From Rubrivivax gelatinosus IL144 (GTDB taxonomy: Bacteria > Pseudomonadota > Gammaproteobacteria > Burkholderiales > Burkholderiaceae_C): 64,000 bases of DNA. Of this stretch, positions 35,086 to 42,890 are shown piece after piece. The notes under the pieces are model-generated. The model did no database searches. It worked only from the letters and a program-made list of their open reading frames with translations, and was not told where the DNA came from. Position 1 is the stretch's first letter. Each line of letters opens with the position of its first letter. The translations under genes and the position numbers were made by a program. The stretch covers positions 2,790,001-2,854,000 of the forward strand of contig NC_017075.1 of assembly GCF_000284255.1 (NCBI RefSeq), read 5' to 3'.

Positions 35086-35469
35086 ATGCCCCTCGCCCAC
35101 GTCGCCCTCTGGACCCGCGATCTCGACGCCTCGGCCGCCTTCTGGCAACGCCTGTTCGACGCCACGATCGCCCCGCCCTACCGCAGCGAACGCCGGCCGG
35201 GTTTCGTCTCGGTCTTCGCGACGCTGCCCGGCGATGCGCTGCGGCTGGAACTTATGGCCGCGCCCTGGCTGGCCGACGCGCCGGCCGGCGACGCCGTCGG
35301 CTGGGACCACGTCGCGATCTCGCTCGGCGACGCGGCGGCCGTCGACGCGCTGGCCACGCTCTGCGCCTCCGAGGGCTGCCTGGTCTCGGCGCCGCGCCGG
35401 ACCGGCGACGGCTTCTACGAAGCGGTGATCGAGACGCCCGACGGCACGCGCGTCGAAGTGACGGCCTGA
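35086..35469 (+). CDS. VOC/glyoxalase family protein
   Basis: 127-aa single vicinal-oxygen-chelate fold: LAHVALWTRDLDASAAFWQR at the start, FVSVFATLPGDALRLELMAA, then DHVAISLGDAAAVDALATLC and the closing IETPDGTRVEVTA. Potential metal ligands are the first His (residue 5), E near residue 57, the second-half His (near 76) and E near 121. Substrate unknown. Downstream of the DeoR regulator by 19 bases, so probably its target. Confidence 0.8.
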   Translation: MPLAHVALWTRDLDASAAFWQRLFDATIAPPYRSERRPGFVSVFATLPGDALRLELMAAPWLADAPAGDAVGWDHVAISLGDAAAVDALATLCASEGCLVSAPRRTGDGFYEAVIETPDGTRVEVTA

Positions 35470-35476
35470 ACCGCCG

Positions 35477-36520
35477 TCAGCGCAGCCTGTTCGGCAGCGC
35501 CGCGGCGGCCGACAGCGTCGCCAGCATCGGCGACGGCGGCGTGACGCTGGCGTCGTACGGATGCCAGCGCTGCCCGCCCAGCGAGGCCAGGATGCGGCGC
35601 ACGTAGGCGCGTGTCTCGGCGTACGGCGGCACGCCGCGGTAGCGGTCGACCGCGCCTTCGCCGGCGTTGTAGGCGGCCAGTGTGAACAGCACGTCGCCCT
35701 GGTAATAGGCCAGCAGCCAGCGCAGATAGGCCATGCCGCCGCGGATGTTCTCCACCGGGTCCGACAGCTTGCGCACCTTGAAACGCGCCGCGGTGTCGGG
35801 CATCAGCTGCATCAGGCCCTGGGCGTTCTTCGGCGACAGCGCGCCGGGGTCGAAGCCGCTCTCGGTGGCCATCACCGCCAGCACCAGCTGCGGCGCGAGC
35901 TTGTACTCGGGCGCCACGAGGTCGACGAAACGCACGATAGGCTGCGGCGCGTTCGCAGGCGGCGGCAAGGCGGCGAAAGCCGAGGCCGGCGCGCGCAGGC
36001 CGGGCCGGGCGCGCGGCGCCGGGGCGGGTTTGGCGGCGGCGGTGACCGGGTCCTGCTCGGGCGGGCGCAGGCAAGGCGGCGGCGGCCCGAGCGGCGTGCC
36101 CAGGCTGGCGGCCATGTTGACCGCCTGCGGCAGGCCCTGCTCCGCGGCGGCGGCGAACAGGTGCGCGGCCTGGGCCTCGTCGCGTTCGATGCCGCGTGCG
36201 TTGGTCAGCATCCAGGCCAGGTTGAACTGCGATTCGGCGTCGCCGTAACGCGCGGCACGGCAATAGAGCTGGGCCGCCAGCACGGCGTCGCGCGGCACGC
36301 CGTCGCCGTACTCGTAGGCCTTGGCCTCGGCGCGCCAGCGTTCCACCTGCGCCGGCACGACGGGGCCGCGTTCGGGCGGCGGCGTCTCGGGGCGTGGCAG
36401 GGAGGACAGGTCAGGCACCGCCTGCGCGTGCGCGGCGGCCAGCCAGAACAGGCTGGCGGCGAGGACGGCGCTGCCGCGGCGGGCGGCGCGCGCTCCGGGG
36501 AGGTGGCGGCGCGGCTTCAT
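35477..36520 (-). CDS. lytic transglycosylase with Sel1-like repeats
   Basis: 347-aa exported protein: signal peptide to about residue 34 (VLAASLFWLAAAHAQA). The middle (RWRAEAKAYEYGDGVPRDAV, YCRAARYGDAESQFNLAWML) carries Sel1/TPR-like helical repeats. A Pro/Ala linker follows, then an SLT domain: catalytic Glu in VMATESGFDPGALSPKNAQG, LMQLMPDTAARF, and AAYNAGEGAVDRYRGVPPYA with ETRAYVRRIL. It cleaves murein between MurNAc and GlcNAc in the periplasm. The ATG at 36520 is chosen for the signal peptide; the ORF opens further upstream. Stands alone, convergent with the VOC gene. Confidence 0.85.
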   Translation of the reverse strand: MKPRRHLPGARAARRGSAVLAASLFWLAAAHAQAVPDLSSLPRPETPPPERGPVVPAQVERWRAEAKAYEYGDGVPRDAVLAAQLYCRAARYGDAESQFNLAWMLTNARGIERDEAQAAHLFAAAAEQGLPQAVNMAASLGTPLGPPPPCLRPPEQDPVTAAAKPAPAPRARPGLRAPASAFAALPPPANAPQPIVRFVDLVAPEYKLAPQLVLAVMATESGFDPGALSPKNAQGLMQLMPDTAARFKVRKLSDPVENIRGGMAYLRWLLAYYQGDVLFTLAAYNAGEGAVDRYRGVPPYAETRAYVRRILASLGGQRWHPYDASVTPPSPMLATLSAAAALPNRLR

Positions 36521-36608
36521 CGGCGCACCGAGTCTAGGCCGCCGCGCGCGCCGGCGCCCTCCCCGAGCTCGGCGGGTCTGGCGGCCCGCGGCGTGAGTTA
36601 AGTCGCGT

Positions 36609-37931
36609 TCAGCTCGCCGCCGGCAGCACCGTGCCGCGGCATTCGCCCAGGCCGATGCGGCGCCGGCCGGGCGCTTCGCACCAGCCACGCAGCACGACGG
36701 CGTCGCCGTCTTCGAGAAAACAACGCTGCTCGCCGCCGGGCAGTCCCACCGGGCGTTTGCCGCCGACCGACAGCTCGATCAGCGCGCCGGCTTCGCCCGG
36801 CGTCGGCCCCGACAGCGTGCCCGTGCCCAGCAGATCGCCCGGGCGCAGATTGCAGCCGTTGACGCTGTGGTGGGCGACGAGCTGGGCCATCGTCCAGTAG
36901 GCGTGGCGCCAGCTGGTGCGGCTGATCGTCGCGCCGGCTTCGCCGCGTGCGCGCATCGCCGCGGTCTGCAGTTCGACCGAGAGCTGCAGGTCGACGGCGC
37001 CGACCTCGGCCGCCGCGGGCGAATCCAGGTAAGGCAGCGGCCGCGGGTCGCCGGCCGGCCGGCGCGCGGCGCCGACACGGAACGGCGCCAGCGCTTCCAG
37101 CGTCACGACCCAGGGCGAGATCGTCGTCGCGAAGTTCTTCGCCAGGAACGGGCCCAGCGGCTGGTACTCCCAGGCCTGCAGGTCGCGCGCCGACCAGTCG
37201 TCGAGCAGGCAGACGCCGAAGATCCGGTCTTCGGCGGCGCCGATCGGCACCGGCTCGCCCAGTGCATTGCCGGGGCCGACGAAGAGGCCGAGCTCGAGCT
37301 CGAAGTCCATCCGGCGCGTCGGCGCCAGCTCGGGGTACTCGGCGTCGGGCCGCATCAGCTGGCCGCAGGGCCGGCGGATGCCGGTGCCGGAGACGACGAT
37401 GCTCGAGGCGCGCCCGTGATAGCCGATCGGCACCCACTTGTAGTTGGGCAGCAGCGGGTGGTCGGGGCGGAAGAGCTTGCCGACGTTGGTCGCGTGGTGG
37501 ATCGAGGTGTAGAAGTCGGTGTAGTCGCCGATCTGCGCCGGCAGCGTGAACTCGGCCGCGGCCTGCGGCACCAGCGCGGCTTCGAGGCGGCGGCGTTCGA
37601 GCGCACCGGCACGCAGCAGGCGCGACAGCGTTTGGCGCAGCGCCTGCCAGTGGCCGCGGCCGGCGGCCATCAGCGGGTTCAGCGTCTCGCCGGCGGCCAG
37701 CGCCAGCGCCTCGGCGGCGCGCCCGTCGGCGACACCGGCGGCCTGCAGCGCGGCCAGGTCCAGCACCTGGTCACCGATCGCGACGCCGCCGCGCCAGGCC
37801 TGGCTGCTGCCGGCGCGGCGGAAGACGGCGAACGGCAGGTTCTGCAGCGGGAAGTCGGTGCCTTCGGCGTTGGCCGACTCGACCCAGCTCGTGAGCGCCG
37901 GGTCATGGGTCTCGTCGACGCCGGGCCTCAT
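36609..37931 (-). CDS. fahA: fumarylacetoacetase
   Basis: 440 aa, the length of eukaryote-like FAH. N-terminal beta-barrel domain (SANAEGTDFPLQNLPFAVFR, AWRGGVAIGDQVLDLAAL), then the catalytic FAH fold: DFYTSIHHATNVGKLFRPD, YKWVPIGYHGRASSIVVSG, MDFELELGLFVGPGN, GVCLLDDWSARDLQAWEYQP, LGPFLAKNFATTISPWVV, SWRHAYWTMAQLVAHHSVNG and GDLLGTGTLSGPTP. It hydrolyses 4-fumarylacetoacetate to fumarate and acetoacetate, the last step of tyrosine/homogentisate breakdown. AAGGAGG precedes the ATG, which overlaps the stop of the VOC gene upstream by four bases. No homogentisate dioxygenase (hmgA) is visible nearby. Confidence 0.92.
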   Translation of the reverse strand: MRPGVDETHDPALTSWVESANAEGTDFPLQNLPFAVFRRAGSSQAWRGGVAIGDQVLDLAALQAAGVADGRAAEALALAAGETLNPLMAAGRGHWQALRQTLSRLLRAGALERRRLEAALVPQAAAEFTLPAQIGDYTDFYTSIHHATNVGKLFRPDHPLLPNYKWVPIGYHGRASSIVVSGTGIRRPCGQLMRPDAEYPELAPTRRMDFELELGLFVGPGNALGEPVPIGAAEDRIFGVCLLDDWSARDLQAWEYQPLGPFLAKNFATTISPWVVTLEALAPFRVGAARRPAGDPRPLPYLDSPAAAEVGAVDLQLSVELQTAAMRARGEAGATISRTSWRHAYWTMAQLVAHHSVNGCNLRPGDLLGTGTLSGPTPGEAGALIELSVGGKRPVGLPGGEQRCFLEDGDAVVLRGWCEAPGRRRIGLGECRGTVLPAAS

Positions 37932-38473
37932 GCGTCCTCCTTCGCGAGGCTGCCGTCGTGCATCCAGGCGGCGTGTTTGGGCGCCTTCTTCGTGCGGCTC
38001 CATTCGTCGAGCATCTCGCGCTTGACGGCGTCCAGCCGCGACATCATCTCGGGCGTCGCACAGTCGGCGGCCAGTTCCAGCCGGTGGCCGTTGGGATCGA
38101 AGAAATAGATGCTGCGGAAGATCGTGTGGTCGGTCGGGCCGACGACCTCGATGCCGGCGGCTTCGAGCCGCGCCTTGGTCGCCAGCAGCGTGTCGACCGA
38201 GTCGACCTGCAGCGCCAGATGCTGCACCCAGGCCGGCGTGTTGCGGTCGCGGTCCATCGCCGGCTGGGTCGGCAGCTCGAAGAAGGCGAGCACGTTGCCG
38301 CCGCCGGCGTCGAGGAAGACGTGCATGTAGGGGTCGGGCGCCTTGGTCGACGGCACCTCGTCCTCGGCGATCGCGAGGATGAAGCGCATGCCGAGATGGC
38401 GCTCGTACCACTCGACGGTTTCGCGCGCGTCGCGGCAGCGGTAGGCGACGTGGTGGATCTTGCGGACCAGCAT
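37928..38473 (-). CDS. VOC family protein (dioxygenase-like), coupled to fahA
   Basis: 181 aa using ATG 38473, with AGGAG 8 bases upstream; the open frame reaches further but lacks family match. A complete glyoxalase/VOC unit: HHVAYRCRDARETVEWYERH, LGMRFILAIAEDEVP, HVFLDAGGGNVLAFFELP, VQHLALQVDSVDTLLATKAR and IFRSIYFFDPNGHRLELAAD, with His7, E near residue 70, His near 88 and E near 135 as candidate metal ligands. The C-terminal MLDEWSRTKKAPKHAAWMHDG tail is a recognised extension. The four-base overlap with fahA suggests a role in the same aromatic pathway, possibly ring cleavage or isomerisation; this is inference. Confidence 0.75.
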   Translation of the reverse strand: MLVRKIHHVAYRCRDARETVEWYERHLGMRFILAIAEDEVPSTKAPDPYMHVFLDAGGGNVLAFFELPTQPAMDRDRNTPAWVQHLALQVDSVDTLLATKARLEAAGIEVVGPTDHTIFRSIYFFDPNGHRLELAADCATPEMMSRLDAVKREMLDEWSRTKKAPKHAAWMHDGSLAKEDA

Positions 38474-38627
38474 GGGGAAACTCCTGCGAACGGGGCTCGT
38501 GGCCCCGTGTCGCGGCCACGCCCGCGTCACGATGACGGCAGGCCGCGTGCCGCGGCCTGCGACTGTGGCGCGCCGCGACGCCGGCCGCGCCGGAGTTTTC
38601 CCTAGCGCCGAACGGCGCCTGAGGTCC

Positions 38628-39614
38628 TCAGCCCCAGAGCCCGGCGGGCGCCGGCTGCATCAGGCTGCCGTCGAAGGCGAAGCCCGGCACGCGGTCGCGC
38701 GCCAGCAGAAGCGGGCCGTCGAGGTCGACGAAACGCGCCCAGGGCGCGAGCAGGAAGGCCGGCGCCATGGCCAGCGAAGTGCCGAGCATGCAGCCGACCA
38801 TCAGCCCGAGGCCGCGTTCGCGCGCCGCGTTCGCCACCTCGATCGCCTCGGTGAGGCCGCCGGTCTTGTCGAGCTTGACGTTGACATAGGCGTAGCGCCG
38901 CGCGACGGTGTCCAGCGTCTCGCGGCCGTGGAAGCTCTCGTCGGCGCACAGCGGCACCGGCGAGGCGAAGCCTTCGAGCACCGCGTCGGCGGCGGCCGGC
39001 AGCGGCTGCTCGATCAAGGCGACGCCGGCCTGGGCGCAGGCGGCGAGGTGGCGGTCCAGGTTCGCTTCGCTCCAGGCCTCGTTGGCGTCGACGATCAGCG
39101 TCGCGCCGGGCGCCGCGGCGCGAACGGCACGGATGCGCTCCTCGTCGCCGTCGCCGCCGAGCTTGACCTTCAGCAGCGGACGCTCGGCGGCGCGCGCCGC
39201 GGCGGCGGCCATCGTGCCGGGGTCGCCCAGGCTCAGTGTGTAGGCGGTGACGGTCGGCTGCGGCTCGGGCAGGCCGGCCTGCGCCCAGACCGGGCGGCCG
39301 GCGCGACGCGCCTCCAGCGCCCAGAGCGCGGCGTCGAGCGCGTTGCGGGCCGCGCCGGCCGGCATCGCGGCGGCGAGATCGGCACGCCGGCCGCCGGCAG
39401 CGAGCCAGGCGGACTGGGCACGCATCAGTTCGGCAACGCCCTCGACCGTTTCGCCGTAGCGCGCGTAGGGCACGCACTCGCCCTGCCCGGTCACGCCGCC
39501 CTGCGTGACGCTGGCGACGACGACCACGGCCTCGGTCTTGGTACCGCGCGAGATCGTGAAGCCGCCGGCGATCGGCCAGCGCTCGACCGCGACCTCGAGG
39601 CGGGCCTCAGACAC
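38628..39614 (-). CDS. dgcA: N-acetyl-D-glutamate racemase (enolase superfamily)
   Basis: 328-aa enolase-superfamily protein of the dipeptide-epimerase-like type. Catalytic features: K-x-K in LLKVKLGGDG, metal ligands D (DANEAW), E (IEQPLPAA) and D (CADESFHG), and the final Lys in VNVKLDKTGGLTEAIEVANA. Length fits DgcA. In D-glutamate catabolism DgcA racemises N-acetyl-D-glutamate to N-acetyl-L-glutamate. The assignment is supported by the overlapping dgcN gene (8-base overlap), since the pair defines the pathway. A dipeptide epimerase is the alternative if considered alone. Confidence 0.8.
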   Translation of the reverse strand: MSEARLEVAVERWPIAGGFTISRGTKTEAVVVVASVTQGGVTGQGECVPYARYGETVEGVAELMRAQSAWLAAGGRRADLAAAMPAGAARNALDAALWALEARRAGRPVWAQAGLPEPQPTVTAYTLSLGDPGTMAAAAARAAERPLLKVKLGGDGDEERIRAVRAAAPGATLIVDANEAWSEANLDRHLAACAQAGVALIEQPLPAAADAVLEGFASPVPLCADESFHGRETLDTVARRYAYVNVKLDKTGGLTEAIEVANAARERGLGLMVGCMLGTSLAMAPAFLLAPWARFVDLDGPLLLARDRVPGFAFDGSLMQPAPAGLWG

Positions 39615-40629
39615 GGCCGCTCTCGGGGAAGTCGGCGAGCAGGCGGTCGACGAGCACGTCGACGCCGTAGCGCACCGGGTCGGTGGCCGGCAGGCCGTGT
39701 TCGTGCGCCAGCTCGGCCAGCAGTGCGCGCGCCTCGGCCTCGCCCAGCGCCTTGGTGTTGATCGCGATGCCGACCGGGCGGATCGCCGGGTTGGTCAGCC
39801 GGCCGCAGCGCACGGTCAGCTCGATGACCTCGGCGATCGTCGGCAGCGCGTGCGTCACGCCGCGCATCGTGCGCCGCGTCGGCTCGTGGCAGACGACGAA
39901 GGCGTCGGGCTGGGCGCCATGCAGCAGGCCCAGCGAGACGCCGGCGAACGAGGGGTGGAACAGCGAGCCCTGGCCTTCGATCAGGTCCCAGTGGCCGGGT
40001 GCGGCGGCCGGCGCCAGCCATTCGACGGCGCCGGAGATGAAGTCGGCGACGACGGCGTCGATGGCCACGCCGTGGCCGGAGATGAAGACGCCGGTCTGGC
40101 CGGTGGCGCGGAAGTCGGCGTCCAGGCCGCGGGCGCGCATCGCACGTTCCAGCGCCAGCGCGGTGTACTTCTTGCCCGACGAGCAGTCGGTGCCGACGGT
40201 CAGCAGCCGCAGCCCGGAGCGCTTGGTGCCCTTGCCGGTGGCGAAGGTCTGGTCGTTGTGGCGCACGTCGAAGAGCTGCACGCCGTTGTGCGCCGCGGCC
40301 TCGCGGATCTCGGGGATCTGGCCCAGGCGCACGTGCAGCCCGCTGGCGACGTCGAGCCCGGCCTCGATGGCCTGGACGATGGTCGCCACCCAGTGCGCCG
40401 GCAGCACTCCGCCGGCGTTGGCGACGCCGACGATCAGCGTCTTCGCGCCGGCGGCCACGCCTTCGGCGATCGTCATCTCGGGCAGGCCGAGGTCGGCCTG
40501 GCAGCCGGGCAACCGGGTCTGGCCGAGACACCACTCTCGACGCCAGTCGACGATGCCGTGGGCGGTCTTGGCGGCGAGCTGGTCGTGCACGTCGCCGAGG
40601 AACATCAGGTACGGATGCGCAATGTCCAT
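39607..40629 (-). CDS. dgcN: D-glutamate N-acetyltransferase (DUF1611 family)
   Basis: 340 aa. Family blocks: YLMFLGDVHDQLAAKTAHGI, ADLGLPEMTIAEGVAAGAKT, TLIVGVANAGGVLPAHW, the P-loop-like TVGTDCSSGKKYTALALERA, HWDLIEGQGSLFHPSFAGVS and FVVCHEPTRRTMRGVTHALP. DgcN acetylates D-glutamate at the amino group, feeding DgcA. The ATG at 40629 is chosen (MDIAHPYLMF); the frame continues upstream into non-homologous sequence. No separate regulator such as DgcR lies beside it. A chemoreceptor lies upstream on the same strand, its stop about 76 bases from this start. Confidence 0.8.
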   Translation of the reverse strand: MDIAHPYLMFLGDVHDQLAAKTAHGIVDWRREWCLGQTRLPGCQADLGLPEMTIAEGVAAGAKTLIVGVANAGGVLPAHWVATIVQAIEAGLDVASGLHVRLGQIPEIREAAAHNGVQLFDVRHNDQTFATGKGTKRSGLRLLTVGTDCSSGKKYTALALERAMRARGLDADFRATGQTGVFISGHGVAIDAVVADFISGAVEWLAPAAAPGHWDLIEGQGSLFHPSFAGVSLGLLHGAQPDAFVVCHEPTRRTMRGVTHALPTIAEVIELTVRCGRLTNPAIRPVGIAINTKALGEAEARALLAELAHEHGLPATDPVRYGVDVLVDRLLADFPESGRV

Positions 40630-40705
40630 CGAAGCTCCTGAGGATCGGGGCGGCTGACGCTCGGCGCCGCGGCCGTGCCCCGATTGTGCGCAAAGCCTGG
40701 ACGAC

Positions 40706-42457
40706 TCAGAAGCTCGTCCAGTCGTCGTCGGCCGCCGGCGCCGTGGCCGCCGCGGGTGCGGGAGCCGGCGCGGCCTTGGCCGGCTTGCTCGCTGGCGCCG
40801 GCCGGGCGGCAGGCGCCAGCGCGACCGGCGGCGCGACCGGCGCCGAGACGGGCGCCACGGCTGCGGGCACCGGCGCATGGCGCGGCACAGCCGCGGCGGC
40901 GTCCACGCGGAAGACCGAGACCGCCTCGACCAGCAGCCCGGCCTGCTGGCGCAGGCTGTCGGCGGCCGAAGCGCTCTCCTCGACCAGCGCGGCGTTCTGC
41001 TGCGTCACCTGGTCCATCTGCGTCACCGCCTCGGCGACCTGGCCGACGCCGCGGCTCTGCTCGCCACTGGCCGAGCTGATCTCGCCGACGATGTCGCTGA
41101 CGCGGCGGATCGACGCGACGATCTCGTCCATGCGCGCGCCGGCCTGGTCGACCAGCGTGCTGCCCTGCTCGACCTGCTCGACGCTGTGGGTGATCAGGCC
41201 CTTGATCTCGCGTGCCGCCGTGGCCGAACGCTGCGCGAGGTTGCGCACCTCGCCGGCGACGACCGCGAAGCCGCGGCCCTGCTCGCCGGCACGCGCCGCC
41301 TCGACCGCGGCGTTGAGCGCCAGGATGTTGGTCTGGAAAGCGATGCCGTCGATCGTGCCGATGATGTCGGCGATGCGGCGGCTGGAGTCGTTGATGTCCT
41401 TCATCGTCGTCACGACCTGGGCGACGACCTCGCCGCCGCGCGAGGCGGCGTCGGAGGCGCTGCGCGCGAGCTGGTCGGCCTGCTGGGCGTTGTCGGCGTT
41501 GTGGCGCACGGTCTCGCCGAGCTCGCTCATCGTCGCGGCGGTCTGCTGCAGCGCGCTGGCCTGCTCCTCGGTGCGCTGGCTGAGGTCCTGGTTGCCCAGC
41601 GCGATCTGGGCGCTGGCGGTGGCCACGCTCTCGGCGTTGCGGCGCACGCTGCCGACGGTGGCCACCAGCGACTCCTGCATGCGCGCCAGCGCGGCCAGCA
41701 TCTCGCCGGTCTCGTCGTAGCGGCGCACCTCGATGCGCTGCGTCAGGTCACCGGCGGCGACGCGGTTGGCCGCGTCCACCGCCTCGCGCAGCGGCCGCAC
41801 CACCGAACGTGTCATCAGCACGGCGGCGCCGATGCCGAGCAGCGTGCCGAACAGGCCCCCGACGAACAGCAAGCGGGTGGCCAGGGTCTCGTCCTCGGAC
41901 GCCGTGACGGCGCCGCGCGAGGCCAGTTCGACCATGTGAGCGATCCAGGCCTTGCCCGCGCGGTCGGCGGCTGTGAACGCCTGCGCCGAGTCGCCGAGCA
42001 TCAGCTTGGAGGCGCGGTCCTCGAGCGAGGCGTCGCCGGCGGATGCGCGCGACATGGCCTCGATGTCGGGCCACAACCTGCGATAGGTCTCGACGGCGGC
42101 CTTGAAGGCTTCGGTGTTGCGACGGTCGGTGTCGTCGCTGATGTCCTCGCGGAAGTACCTCGCGAGGCTCTCGTCGAGCGACTTGTCGACGCCGGCGATG
42201 CGGGCCTGGATCTGTTCCTTCTCGGCCAGGTCGCCGGTCGAGAGGTGGCGGTATTCGAGGATGCGACGGTCGGACAGGTAGCCCCGCGCCTCGTTCATCG
42301 TGGTCAGGCTGGGGACGATGTTGGTCGTGAAGTAGCGGACGTTGCCGGCGATCGAGTGCGTCTGGGTCGCGGCCGTGATCGACATCGCGATCATCAGCAC
42401 GACCAGCAAGCCGAACGCCAGGCCCAGACGCGGGCCTATCTTGAGTTTCGCGAGCAT
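40706..42457 (-). CDS. methyl-accepting chemotaxis protein
   Basis: 583 aa. First membrane helix at residues 10-32 ([20 protein letters not shown]), a four-helix-bundle periplasmic sensor of about 150 residues ([20 protein letters not shown] ... [14 protein letters not shown]), a second helix near 190-212 ([20 protein letters not shown]), a HAMP domain ([20 protein letters not shown]) and the cytoplasmic signalling helix pair with the hairpin tip [20 protein letters not shown] then [15 protein letters not shown]. The C-terminus is a Pro/Ala linker ending DDDWTSF, similar to the x-W-x-x-F pentapeptide that tethers CheR/CheB. Ligand not deducible; sitting next to dgcNA may be fortuitous. Confidence 0.9.
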   Translation of the reverse strand: MLAKLKIGPRLGLAFGLLVVLMIAMSITAATQTHSIAGNVRYFTTNIVPSLTTMNEARGYLSDRRILEYRHLSTGDLAEKEQIQARIAGVDKSLDESLARYFREDISDDTDRRNTEAFKAAVETYRRLWPDIEAMSRASAGDASLEDRASKLMLGDSAQAFTAADRAGKAWIAHMVELASRGAVTASEDETLATRLLFVGGLFGTLLGIGAAVLMTRSVVRPLREAVDAANRVAAGDLTQRIEVRRYDETGEMLAALARMQESLVATVGSVRRNAESVATASAQIALGNQDLSQRTEEQASALQQTAATMSELGETVRHNADNAQQADQLARSASDAASRGGEVVAQVVTTMKDINDSSRRIADIIGTIDGIAFQTNILALNAAVEAARAGEQGRGFAVVAGEVRNLAQRSATAAREIKGLITHSVEQVEQGSTLVDQAGARMDEIVASIRRVSDIVGEISSASGEQSRGVGQVAEAVTQMDQVTQQNAALVEESASAADSLRQQAGLLVEAVSVFRVDAAAAVPRHAPVPAAVAPVSAPVAPPVALAPAARPAPASKPAKAAPAPAPAAATAPAADDDWTSF

Positions 42458-42890
42458 GAGGGACCTCTTTCTTGTTCGTGGTTGACGGTACGAGAGCGCG
42501 AGTTCGACGCGCTGCCCGCGCTGACATACGCAGGCAGAACCCGTGGCCGAGCCATTGCGGCGGCTTACGACGCGCAGAACGTGCCGCTCGCCCGGGCCGC
42601 GATCGGCGCCTTGGGGTTCTTCGTGTCTTTCATTCGGCCATCGAGGCCAAGAATGAAGCCGATTTCTGCGACTTGCGCGCTTCAACCGCTTTGGCGAAGC
42701 CGGCGCTTCATCGCGCGGAAGGAGTCGCGCGCAGCGGCTTGGCCTGCGCCGCGTCAAGCCAGGACACCCCGAGGGCAGCTTCTGTCATCGAAACCGGCTT
42801 GTTGCCCGTTGGTGTCTGAATGGTGAATTGCCACCACAATCGCTGTGGGCATCAGACCCACAGTACCCACGACAGTCCCGAGGATCACCG
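42458..42890. other. 433-base intergenic region between chemoreceptor and TonB receptor
   Basis: Divergent promoter region. I see no convincing coding sequence and no strong -35/-10 pair for either gene. The only clear structure is the 7-bp inverted repeat at 42843-42863. Composition is slightly less GC-rich than in the genes, as expected for control DNA. Confidence 0.5.
42843..42863. promoter_or_regulatory. 7-bp inverted repeat before the TonB receptor
   Basis: CTGTGGG (42843-42849), spacer CATCAGA, CCCACAG (42857-42863): perfect arms, centred 38 bases before the ATG. It could be an operator overlapping the promoter or an RNA hairpin in the leader. It is not followed by a T tract, so it is not a terminator. 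Confidence 0.45.

Noticed and set aside
38590..38627. Hairpins near the dgcA stop as a terminator.
   Set aside because: The stems are 5-6 bp and the following bases are A-rich, not T-rich, in the direction of transcription.
42600..42680. FliA (sigma-28) promoter for the chemoreceptor.
   Set aside because: GCCGAATG resembles the -10, but no TAAAG-type -35 lies at 11 bases.
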